A stretch of DNA of 64,000 nucleotides from Ulota crispa (lineage: Eukaryota; Streptophyta; Bryopsida; Orthotrichales; Orthotrichaceae). The position numbers were made by a program, and so were the translations under genes. The stretch is taken from positions 18,096,409 to 18,160,408 of the forward strand of contig OY987250.1 in assembly GCA_963920765.1 (NCBI GenBank), written 5' to 3'. Shown one piece after another: positions 1-8,902 of the stretch (position 1 is the stretch's first letter; every line of letters starts with the position of its first letter). Below the pieces are notes generated by a model that was given only the letters and a program-made list of their open reading frames with translations, did not search any database and was not told the origin of the DNA.

Positions 1-1198
1 CAAACTCGAGGTGATCAAAGCTTAAACACAAGGTTTAGAACATGAAACCCTTCCTAACAAGCTAGTGACAGCGAGGTGAGCAAGGTTTTGGGTCCTCCGA
101 GGTGCGAGAGAGAGACAGAGGAAGGGGGGAAACGTAGACGATGAAGCAGAGGCTGACACGCGTACTCTGCCACTTGGCCGAAATCTGGTGTCACATTCCG
201 AGCGTATCCAGCGTATGACACATCGAAAGGATGAGGAATGGATATCGATCAGTGGACGAACGTGGACGGACGACGATGAGAATTGAGTCCGTGCTTTTGG
301 AAACCGTGCAACTGACCTCAGCATGAGGATCACGTGTGTTCATCCGTTGCTCCTCAAGTGCAGTAAGCTTACAAGGGCCAACTTCCAGACTGGTTGGCCG
401 GCTGGGCCACCGTTAAGCTTATGAGCGTTTTCAGACTTCGGAAAAAAGTCAGGTCCCCGTGCGAAAGAAGTTACTTGGCGAAACACCATTTCAGATTTAT
501 TTCTAATTCTGAAGTTTTCTAGAACACTTCCATGCATGCATGGTTCTGGAACTCGGTGGTCGTTTACTCGCTTTTTCTGATTCCGGACAAGCAGGGAAGA
601 TTTCTTATAGATGGTGATGGTGATGGCGATCCAGCTGGGGTTGCTCAAGACTGGCGTCGTTTGAGCGTCCGAGAATGGCTAGCAAGAGACCACATTGCAT
701 GGGCGAGGGGAACCCGACGAGCTGCAGGCGATGGCTTGGCTGCCTTCGAGCTGCAAATGCCATTACATCTAGCTAGGCTTTGAAAGGATTGAGGGAGGAC
801 CTCCAGTTCTGTCTGTGCTCCGGAATCGAATTACCTTGGTAGGATCTCGACGTGAATGCTGAGGTATAACTGATCCTACATTTTCTTTCAATTCTCTTAG
901 ATCTAAGGAAACTTTTTTGAAATGCTGGAGGTGCATCTAGGCATGCTGATTTTGGAGTGGAATTTTGTCGCTGCAACATCGTTCGACACGCACAGGGTTA
1001 ATCTGGGGTTTTGCTTCGGCAGGCAGCGCTGGGGATTATTTCAATGGTGATATAAGATTTGACCACCTCTGAGTTGCAAGTTTCTCAATATTTTCAATGG
1101 AAGTGTTTGTTTTCAAAGCATGATACCTCGTGTCCTCCGGAGGTCAAGCATTGAAGAATTGTGTTATTAGGACTGATGCTTTGTTTCTGTTAGCAGGC
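1..1198. other. Non-genic flank, no recognisable gene
   Basis: This stretch is richer in G+C than the DNA that follows and could belong to the promoter or transcript of a gene outside the window. The open frames here are short and match no family I recognise. A short imperfect GATGGT-type trinucleotide run lies at about 609-630. I see nothing else to annotate. Confidence 0.4.
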
Positions 1199-1990
1199 AT
1201 CCCTAAACGTCTGAAAATGCCTTGGCTACAAGCACAATGCAAGGTATTTTTCTTGTGTTTGGAATGGATCCACACCTTTGCTACATTTAAAATCAACAAA
1301 GAAGTTGAAATATAGATCAATGCAACTCTAGTGAGTTACTCCCTCTGTCTCAATATAAAGCTCCAAATTAGGCATAGCTTTTGTCCCACTAAAAAGTTTC
1401 CTTTTGCTAATTTCAATTCTTGAGAAAGCGTTTGTCATGTGATCATGTCCAATGATCTCATGGGGGTAAGTTAAGCAATTATAGAGCATTCCTCTCCTAA
1501 CAAGCTTGGCCTTGCCCATATGAGGTACCATTGTTGCTACTAATCTTTAAACCATCAATAATGATGAGCTAGCAACATGTACAAATATGATACTTTTTGC
1601 ATGGAATTTGGGTGCCCAAATGGCAACATCAAAGCAGGAGATTTTGCACAAACTTGGTAGATGGTATATTGATTCTAGAATGCATGTGTCATTATTTCAA
1701 AAGCTAAAATAATGAGGAGCTGGTAGCCTCAACAAATTATGCACAAATTTGATACTTTTGGCATGGAGTTTGGGTGTCTAAATGACAACATACAAACTTG
1801 AAATTTTAGACATATTTGATAGGTGGTATATTGATTCTAGAATGCATTTGGCATAATGACTAAAAATATAGCTAATTCCTCGTTGAGAAGTTTTTTGGAG
1901 CTTTATAATGGGATAGAGGGAGTATTTAAGATCTTTGTTGGTAATAAATGTGAATTACTCAAATATGCATCTAATAGGTTCATGCAATAT
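1199..1990 (+). mobile_element. Decayed TTAA/CCC-type (piggyBac-like) MITE, interrupted by a Stowaway-like MITE
   Basis: The segment around 1199-1336 matches the 20960-21194 element and the reverse complement of 53441-53674. All share the stretch reading 'ggtatttttcttgt', then 'ggaatg.atccacacct', then 'atcaacaaagaagttgaa'. The left end is degenerate, reading CATCCCTAAACGTCTG instead of TTAACCCCTAAA. After the inserted element at 1337-1924 the homology resumes at 1925 with 'tttaagatc...ggtaataaatgtgaatta', then fades at about 1990. It is an old copy whose right end can no longer be recognised. Confidence 0.6.
1337..1924 (+). mobile_element. Stowaway-like (Tc1/mariner-type) MITE
   Basis: The element is bounded by a TA target duplication (1337-1338 and 1923-1924). 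It has inverted termini: CTCCCTCTGTCTCAATATAA at the left, with a matching GGAGCTTTATAATGGGATAG then AGGGAG at the right. CTCCCT-type termini and a TA duplication define plant Stowaway MITEs. Inside is a diverged direct duplication of about 150 bp (about 1562-1711 and 1715-1860), each copy carrying 'ggtatattgattctagaatg'. The element is about 586 bp and has no coding capacity. Confidence 0.85.
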
Positions 1991-3357
1991 CACGAATTTT
2001 ATTTTTGATTTTTGATCAGGAATTGTAATTATTATAAATAGGAAATGCTTGATCAATATTTGGGGAGAATTATCTAGGTAAGTACCTAAATTACTAAGAG
2101 GATTTTTCTTCCCTCATTTTGTGCCCTTTTCCAAAAAAATGAGATTTTTTTGTAAGTTGAAACAATAAAAGACGCCTCAAAAATAAAACACCAAGCACCC
2201 TCCAACCATGTGCTATATAAAACCAACAAAATGCCAAGCGTGCCCATATATATTAATTTGGAATTAGCAGGTAATCTTTTGTTTGCTGCAAACTTGGGAT
2301 AGTTGAAAGACATATCAAACTATATTATCAAGCTGTAGGGACTTTTTTGGTAAAACTCACTTGTACGGTACTCAGATTTATTTGAAGGCAACTTTGAAAA
2401 CCCGACAAAGCACCACTAACTTACCAGGGCTTGGGAGTAAATTGTATATTTTCAACGTGGTCAAAGTGGCACAACTCAATCAAGTAACTTTCATTGTGCG
2501 ACCTAAACCAATATAAATACAAAACTGTCTAGTCACGAGTCCTCCATATAAACTACCCTCTCACAGAACTAGAATGTACAGAACAGAATATGTGGGTTGT
2601 GTTTGCCCAACCGAGGGTCAAGAAAATGGAGAAATAAAGAATGCCCTTGCTTTAGTTTTCATGTAATGATTTACAGAGTGTACTATTTCCCAACTACATT
2701 TGGAAGCTATGCAGTCCTCTTTACCTAGTTCATTCCTAAAGATCTTAGCCATTCCTTGTACTGGCAATGCAAAACAACAAAGATCACGTCACTCATATAT
2801 TAATACGTTGCAATCAAGAGCCACTGAGATGCACTAAAATCAGAGGGATACTGCAATTGCCAGCAACCAAAGCAACAATCGAAATGTTCATATTTGACAA
2901 AAATAAATTCCAAAGCAATGAGTCAAATGTCCAAAGTTTACTAAAATAAAAAAATTAAGGTTCAGGCAGACATTGTGAGCATGCACCACAACCTCTAACC
3001 CTAATTACTTTATGGACACATACAGAAGCGAAAACGTTACTAAAAAAAAAGGTAGTATGATGCGAAACTTCCAGCGAATAAGACAGTAAGAGGGTTCAAT
3101 CAAAACCAGGGGCACACTCGCACGCAACATATCACGATGTGAAATTTAGGGTTCCTAGGATAGTTCTGACTTCCTAGCGATCAAACCTGAGATTTTATCA
3201 AAGCTAAAGATTAATGGTACACTAACTATCTTGCTATATACACACCATGCTATTCTCCTCTGCCGCTCCACTGTTTTGAGACAGTAAATTCAACAGAGAC
3301 ATGTGAAAACAAGTCTGGCATAGACAACAGACATAAAAAGATTCCAGATTCTTCATG
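1991..3357. other. AT-rich intergenic DNA and probable 3' flank of the RanBPM-like gene
   Basis: No gene is seen. The segment 2090-2240 resembles the interior of the Helitron-like element at 59557-59987; shared phrases include 'tgtgcta', 'aaccaacaaaat' and 'gccaagc', in the same order. It is probably a truncated relative. The part next to 3357 probably contains the 3' untranslated region of the minus-strand gene. Confidence 0.4.
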
Positions 3358-4725
3358 TTACCAACCTCCGTCCTTGCCTCCTTGCAATATACGATGCAGT
3401 CGAAACATCTCGCCTTGACCTCCATTCAAAAACCGCTTCTCAACATGACACGCTGTAAGCTGCCGGAGTAACTTTTCCAAAGCAGGTTGAGGAGGATTTC
3501 CATCCTTCCGTGCCATGGATGGGTTGGTGTCCAACACGAACGCATTCACTGCATCAGCCACGACCTCCCGTTGCGCAAATTGTAGAAGATAAGCCATTGG
3601 AGACTCTTGAGGCCGCTCGTAAGCTAATAACGCTAAACAATCATGTAGCAAAAGATCTTGATCTCGGCACTGTCCGAAAAATGATGCCAGCTTTGTTCGC
3701 GCTAGCGCCACAGCATCCTCCACTTGCCCTGTCCTTACCAACTCGATGAATTTCTGGCATCGTAACAGAAAGATAATGATAGAATAATGATCCTCCATTA
3801 CCTGAGGAAACCATTCCTGCAGGCTATCAATTACACCATCCACGTTGCCCTCCGTGATCATACGCCGCAATAGCTTCCGTTGCTCCAACGCATACATATA
3901 ATCATCCGACGTGCCGTTGTGTGCATCCTGCCGGGGCAGAAACTCGATGGAATCCACGCTGCCATCCGCCCCGCAGGCGGCATCAAATGCAGTCAAAGTA
4001 TCGTGGTACCCGTAATGTAACAAAAAAGCACGCACAATGCTATGGCTAGCAGCTGGAGGAAGCGGGATGTTCTCTACCGCACGTTGTCTCCGGCCTCGTT
4101 CCTCCAAAATCATCGTCTCCACATCAAACACAAACTTCCGCTGACCAAAATTCACCTCCACTTTCTCGTTAGGGCTGTGCAAGCCGATCGTGGGATACAG
4201 CGAAGTCTTCACGTCCTTGTAAATCCCGGAAAGAACTTTGCCATTTCGGGTGAAGAAAATCTCCTGTGCGGCGTAATTGATGCCGGCACCGACTGTATCC
4301 CCGGCTGTGAACTCCTGCCCATAGGGCTCGCCCCGCCCTTGCCCATGGTACACCTTCCCGTCATCCCCATGGTAGCCGTACGTATTCACCTCCCATCCTG
4401 GCTGCCTCGAGTTCTTGAAATGTTCGTCCGTGAAGCCAATGCTCGTGTAACCCTTCTGCCCGCAGTCTTTGACTGTCATCTCAAAGTAATAGAGCAGCCG
4501 GCGGCTCGGTGCAGGCCGGTTGGCTTGAATGGCGCCCACGTCGTTCCCGTGACGGCCATCACCCGTGTACCGCGCCGTGAGCTTGTCCGTGGACACCACC
4601 AAATACAGGCTGCATGTGTTCGTGTTCAAATGCGTCGGCTCCTCTTCGACTGCCTCCTCCTCTTCATCCGGCATCGCCCGGAACATCACACTCGAGCTCT
4701 CGAAAGGGCAGAACCTGTCCCTCAT
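3358..4725 (-). CDS. RanBPM-like protein (SPRY-LisH-CTLH-CRA), GID/CTLH complex scaffold family
   Basis: A single uninterrupted frame of 455 codons. Domains in order: a SPRY/B30.2 domain at about residues 38-200 (YYFEMTV, GYTSIGF, GAGINY, FFTRNG, YPTIGLHSP), a LisH motif at about 227-255 (RAFLLHYGYHDTLTAF), a CTLH domain at about 283-340 (RKLLRRMITEGNVDGVIDSL) and a CRA domain to about 440. This is the order found in RanBP9/RanBP10 and plant RanBPM homologues, which are subunits of the GID/CTLH E3 ubiquitin ligase complex. In that family SPRY binds partners and LisH-CTLH-CRA mediates assembly. The length is normal for plant members. An alternative start is Met14 at 4686, because the MFxAMPDEEE stretch there is what was duplicated into the small ORF just upstream. 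An uninterrupted frame is unusual beside the intron-rich neighbours; a retrocopy is possible, but the frame is intact and domain-complete. The family assignment is firm; the start codon is uncertain. Confidence 0.92.
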   Translation of the reverse strand: MRDRFCPFESSSVMFRAMPDEEEEAVEEEPTHLNTNTCSLYLVVSTDKLTARYTGDGRHGNDVGAIQANRPAPSRRLLYYFEMTVKDCGQKGYTSIGFTDEHFKNSRQPGWEVNTYGYHGDDGKVYHGQGRGEPYGQEFTAGDTVGAGINYAAQEIFFTRNGKVLSGIYKDVKTSLYPTIGLHSPNEKVEVNFGQRKFVFDVETMILEERGRRQRAVENIPLPPAASHSIVRAFLLHYGYHDTLTAFDAACGADGSVDSIEFLPRQDAHNGTSDDYMYALEQRKLLRRMITEGNVDGVIDSLQEWFPQVMEDHYSIIIFLLRCQKFIELVRTGQVEDAVALARTKLASFFGQCRDQDLLLHDCLALLAYERPQESPMAYLLQFAQREVVADAVNAFVLDTNPSMARKDGNPPQPALEKLLRQLTACHVEKRFLNGGQGEMFRLHRILQGGKDGGW

Positions 4726-4811
4726 TGGAGATGCAGGAGAAGCCAGCTTGACTCCTCTTCATCCGGCATCGCCGGGAACATCACACTCGAGCTCTGTCCC
4801 TCGTTGGAGAC
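4657..4811 (-). repeat. Tandem duplication of the RanBPM-like start region, about 95 bp apart
   Basis: On the plus strand, 'ctcctcttcatccggcatcg' followed by 'cc.ggaacatcacactcgagctct' occurs twice (from about 4657 and from about 4752). Both copies then continue 'ctgtccctc.ttggaga.gc'. The inner copy carries about 14 extra bases and an ATG where the outer copy has ACG. That change created the upstream start codon of the annotated frame. Confidence 0.85.
4722..4781 (-). CDS. Upstream ORF of 19 codons overlapping the RanBPM-like start (ATGA)
   Basis: The ORF starts at 4781 and its TGA (4724-4722) overlaps the main ATG (4725-4723) as ATGA. Its first residues, MFPAMPDEEE, nearly repeat residues 14-23 of the main protein (MFRAMPDEEE). 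It therefore arose from a local duplication of the start region, not at random. Such an overlap could permit reinitiation at the main start or reduce its use. Whether it is translated, or even lies within the transcript, is not shown. Confidence 0.5.
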   Translation of the reverse strand: MFPAMPDEEESSWLLLHLQ

Positions 4812-4827
4812 GCTTGCTCCCGCTCTG

Positions 4828-4903
4828 AAACCCTAACCGCAACCCTAACCTAATCTAACATCTCTCCATCATCCTCCACATTCCGAATTGCCTCTATATA
4901 AGG
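4828..4903 (-). promoter_or_regulatory. Telo-boxes and TATA-like box upstream of the RanBPM-like gene
   Basis: AAACCCTAA (4828-4836) and a second AACCCTAA (4841-4848) match the plant telo-box, common just downstream of transcription starts of housekeeping and translation genes. A near-palindromic TATA sequence (CTATATAAGG, about 4894-4903) lies roughly 50 bp farther upstream for the minus strand. It could also serve a plus-strand transcript. These are motif matches only. Confidence 0.45.
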
Positions 4904-5590
4904 CGGCTCCCTCTCGCGAGCACCACATCCCTCCAACAACTAAACAACCAAACAATCAACGCAAAGAGCGCCACCAGATCACGGGATTTACCGCCCACTG
5001 CTAATCAAACCAGCAGGTGCAATATGACTCCAAAAATTGCAAGAAATAACACCACCCCGAGAGGACGGCAGGAGCATGGCGAGAACAGCGACAGAGCGGC
5101 CGCATGCGCCTGCGATGTCGAGGATGGCGACTGGCGAGCTAAAGAGCCATGAAAGAGTCAGCGAGCCATCATCGGCATCCCTGATGACAACCACGATGAT
5201 GACAACGGTCGACGGTCGACGGTCCCTCGTCTGATTCTCTCCCTGGCGGAAATAGGTCGACCATGAGCCCACCGAACGAACCTCTCCGTCCATTCTCCGT
5301 CCATTTTCCGTCCGCCCTGACTTTCGTCCTCGTTTGAGTTCTGAGTCATCTCTGCATGGCTTGGCTTTGGAATTAATTAAAGGTCATCATCAATAAATCA
5401 CTCTAAATAACTGACTAAATAGTCTACATTACAATTTTTTTGCATGATGCATAGTCAAAACTAGTGATTACTATCATCAATTAAAAGTACATTAGAAAAA
5501 TCTCTAAGTAGGCACTCAAAAGTTTGCATTTGGAAATTGGAGAACCAGCAAGGTATTAGAGAAAAATGAGTGTAAAACATCAAATTATGG
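4904..5590. other. Promoter-proximal and AT-rich intergenic DNA
   Basis: From 4904 to about 5350 the DNA is relatively G+C-rich and may be promoter or 5' leader of a divergent transcript. The short open frames (for example 65 codons on plus from 5037) match nothing I know. Beyond 5350 it becomes AT-rich with no gene. Confidence 0.35.
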
Positions 5591-6545
5591 TTAACCCCTA
5601 AAGGACCAACTGTCCCCTTGGGGACAAATGGATTTCAGGCATGTACTTATAGATAAATTATTTTTTGTGATTTTTTGAAACTTTTATTGAAAGTGAGGAA
5701 TTCAAAGATCTACATGGGCAACTAATTTTTTCTTCATTCTGGCTTTTATTAAAGAAATTATGCTTAAATAATTGAAAAAGGGGGAGGGCGGGCAACCCAA
5801 AAAAAATGAAAATTGCACTTTATTTTAAAATAAAGATCTAAAATTGATTCTTTAGATTTTTATATATATGGAAAGCTTTGAATCATTCAATTTTGATTGA
5901 TGAGATGAAAGTTATGAGAAGTTTTTGTTTGCAGGTAGGTATGAGACTCCCAAACCTCCATTCTTTTTGCCCCTTGTAAAATTTGTTACTTTACTATTTT
6001 GAGCTCTTTGTGTAATTTTTTTTCCTTTTTTTTCCCAAGTTGTAGTAGACTAAAATTCCTTGGTTTTCACCATTTGGATCAAAATAATTCAGATTTCTCA
6101 ATTTTACATAAATCCTCCAATTTTGCCTAGTGTATATGCAAATTTCATGGCCTTACGGTATTGCAAGATTTTACAAAGTATGATTTACATCTTCAATTCA
6201 TTTGAAATTTCTCCCACATATACCTAACTTGGTCTTCTACATGGGAAAAAAAAAACCTCAACTTTGCATAGAGCAGTTTTTTGATTTAGGGGCAATCAAA
6301 GGCTTCTAAAAATTTTGGATAGCAAGGAATTTTTTTTTTTTTTTTCACTTCAAATGTCAATATCTCACTCCTCTACTTTTAGAATGAGCTGAATTTTTCC
6401 CACAAATATCTCCCATAGTCTAGGGCAAGATTTTATGGTTGAATTTTCAAAAAATAATAATTTCCTACCTTTCTACTCATTCCCCCAAAAGTGGCAATTT
6501 TTAGTGATTTTCAAAGAAAAAAGGGCTTGGTCCTTTAGGGGTTAA
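5591..6545 (+). mobile_element. TTAA/CCC-type (piggyBac-like) MITE, 955 bp with duplications
   Basis: The left end is TTAACCCCTAAAGGACCAA (5591-5609) and the right end is its exact reverse complement, ending at 6545. TTAA is read as the target duplication and CCCCTAAAGGACCAA as the terminal inverted repeat. The flanks outside TTAA do not match each other, which supports a four-base TTAA duplication. The interior is AT-rich and non-coding. The right part is homologous, in inverse orientation, to 60396-60995. Confidence 0.85.
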
Positions 6546-8436
6546 GGAAGAGTGTTCATGGAAATGGCACAAAGAAATTTTAAGTTTTTTTGCCATTTTT
6601 ATATCTTTTTCCTTTGTAAAGCAAGATTTGTTATGATTAGTATATGTTTTTGTCTTTTAACTTATTTTTGATGAGCTTTATGTTTGGTTGTATAAAGCAC
6701 AAATCCAAAATTAATTGTGCCTTTTTAAATGAGTTTTTGATTCACTTTCAATGATAGTAACAACAAATTCTAATTCTACACTATGTGGAAAAGATAATAC
6801 CATATTCAACAAGTGATTTAAAGTGTTTTGTTGATGATGCTCTAATGAAATCTTTATCATTCTTGAAAGGACATTCTAATACCTTGGTGTAGCATTTAAT
6901 TCAACAATAAAACATAACATTCAAAAAAATTTGAATTAGTTTACATTTTCTTTTTCTATATGTGATATTTTATAGTTTGGTTTCAAGATTTTTTATGAAC
7001 AAAGCTCTTTCTATTAATGACATGAACAATGTACAACACAAATATTAAGATTATTGATTGTGAGCAAGCAAGAAAAACTTGTTATTATTAACTCTTCTCA
7101 CACATTGCCCGATTTTGAATCATGTTTTGTTCATGTATACTTTATCAAGTTAATAGGAAGATGAATGCATTCATAGAATAATATAAGAATAATGTCAATA
7201 GTCAACACTACTCAAATTTATGGATTTTCCAGAAACCACACTTGCTTAGGGTTAAAATACTTACACTGCACAAAATTAAAGTGAACAAATGCGTTTTGTA
7301 AGCTTGGTAAATCCCTTTTCATTCTTATACTAAAGTTTCCATCATTGGCCCACTGCAACACCATCAAGTGCTCAGGTAGTCGATTCCACCCCTTCTGCAA
7401 CCATCAAATTCGTTGCTTTTAAGCGAATATTCATTTCATATTTGGAAACTCAATGATATGTGTATATTGAAAGTAGCTTCAGATTATATTTGTACAAGTA
7501 AGAGGACGGTCTGTTTTGAAGTTTGATACTTACCGACTTGTCTGGTTTGAAAGTCGTTTTATGAATTTGCTCCAAAATGGTGAAACAAATTTAACATTGC
7601 ATGTTCCAAAACGCTGTTCAAATGATTCATTTTTTTTTGATTGGGACATTCCTTTTTCCCCAGAACTTGACCATGGTCAGGTCCAAAATGTAAGGGTTAT
7701 TATTCCGTATGTGCCTTACAAAACTTTTTATGGTACGAATCAATTAAATACGGCATTGTAAAGCATTCCTCTGCATTTTAGAATAGGGGATTCACGTTTA
7801 CTTGGAGGTCTACAAAAGAGGAGATGCCAGTACAAAGTGAGTGTCCACCAAAATTTGAACACTCTAAGAGATGCAAAACAAGACTGATATAATTGACCCT
7901 TCAGTCAATTGGGCATTACGTTGTGAAGGATCTCAGGAACGAACAAAATGCAAAGGATCACAAACAATGTTCAAAATCCCACAAGAAATCACTGAAACAA
8001 AGCATCCTAAATACTTACCACTTTCTGTGACTGGACGGTTAACATCAACTCTCTGTTCGAAAATGTCAGACACACGAGAGTCTTAAGGTAGGCGCACTCA
8101 TAAGCGTGGAAATAAGGGTTTTGGAGTAGGTAAAAAAATTGACTAATTTTGAAAAAAAACTGTAAGTTAGGAAGTGGAAACCAAAAATATTGGCATCAAT
8201 TTCAAGGTTCCAACTGCAAGCATTTGTTTGCAAAGGTTTTTCAAAGTTCAAAATCACTGAAATTGTAAGAACCATGTGTAAGAGATGCTAAAAATAAGGC
8301 TTGTTGGTTCTTAAATAGTGAGATGGGTACTCAAAACCTCATGCTAGTCACCCACAACCATTTGTTATTTATTGGTTAGCCCTTGCCACTGTCAAGTGAT
8401 GACCATGGGGACACAGCGCTTATGGATGCTGCTACC
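6546..8436. other. AT-rich intergenic DNA
   Basis: No gene or structured repeat was recognised. Short frames at 7516-7761 and 7871-8086 have no recognisable motif and no splice partners. A lone AGGGTTAA near 7248 resembles a terminus of the TTAA family but has no partner. Confidence 0.4.
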
Positions 8437-8668
8437 TTAGCCCCTAAAGGGCCTGAACACCCTTTGTGGCCGTATGTATGACCATATATACGGACATATT
8501 TGAGTTGCTTTGAGGGATTTTCAAACAAAATTTTGCACCCACCATCATACAAATTTTCAATATGTATGATTGTAACACTTAATTTCAAGTAGATTCAAAC
8601 TTCTGAATATTGGTTGCAACCGCATTTGGTACCATAGCTCCACAGCCCAAGGGCCCTTCAGGGGTTAA
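8437..8668 (+). mobile_element. Short TTAA/CCC-type (piggyBac-like) MITE, 232 bp
   Basis: The left end is TTAG-CCCCTAAAGGGCC (8437) and the right end is GGGCCCTTCAGGGG-TTAA (to 8668). The termini are inverted copies with one mismatch, and one base of the left TTAA has changed. The interior is non-coding. The element lies 234 bp downstream of the LRR receptor kinase stop codon. Confidence 0.75.
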
Positions 8669-8902
8669 CAGAGGTTACCATGAAATATCACAAAGATATT
8701 GCATGTCAACTATACATTACATTGCAGCGTGGTGTCTATCACTGGGTCTGACCGACTTGAGCAAGCGGCACTACATTAGAAATCAGTGGCAACAGAAATA
8801 AGCTTCAATATATTTGCCAGTGACAATCTACAGCTATAAAGTATTTCTAGTTTTGCACTTTTCGCACAAATATCGAAAACAGAGGGCTTGCGCAAGCCTT
8901 TC

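Noticed and set aside
532..783. 83-codon plus frame with GDGDGD
   Set aside because: Low-complexity trinucleotide run, no family similarity, no splice partners.
4042..4836. 264-codon plus-strand frame opposite the RanBPM-like gene
   Set aside because: It lies antisense to a complete, family-consistent gene, has no recognisable domain, and is explained by codon bias of the minus strand.
7218..7260. Lone CTTAGGGTTAA resembling a TTAA-family terminus
   Set aside because: No inverse partner within range, and AGGGTTAA is common in AT-rich plant DNA.
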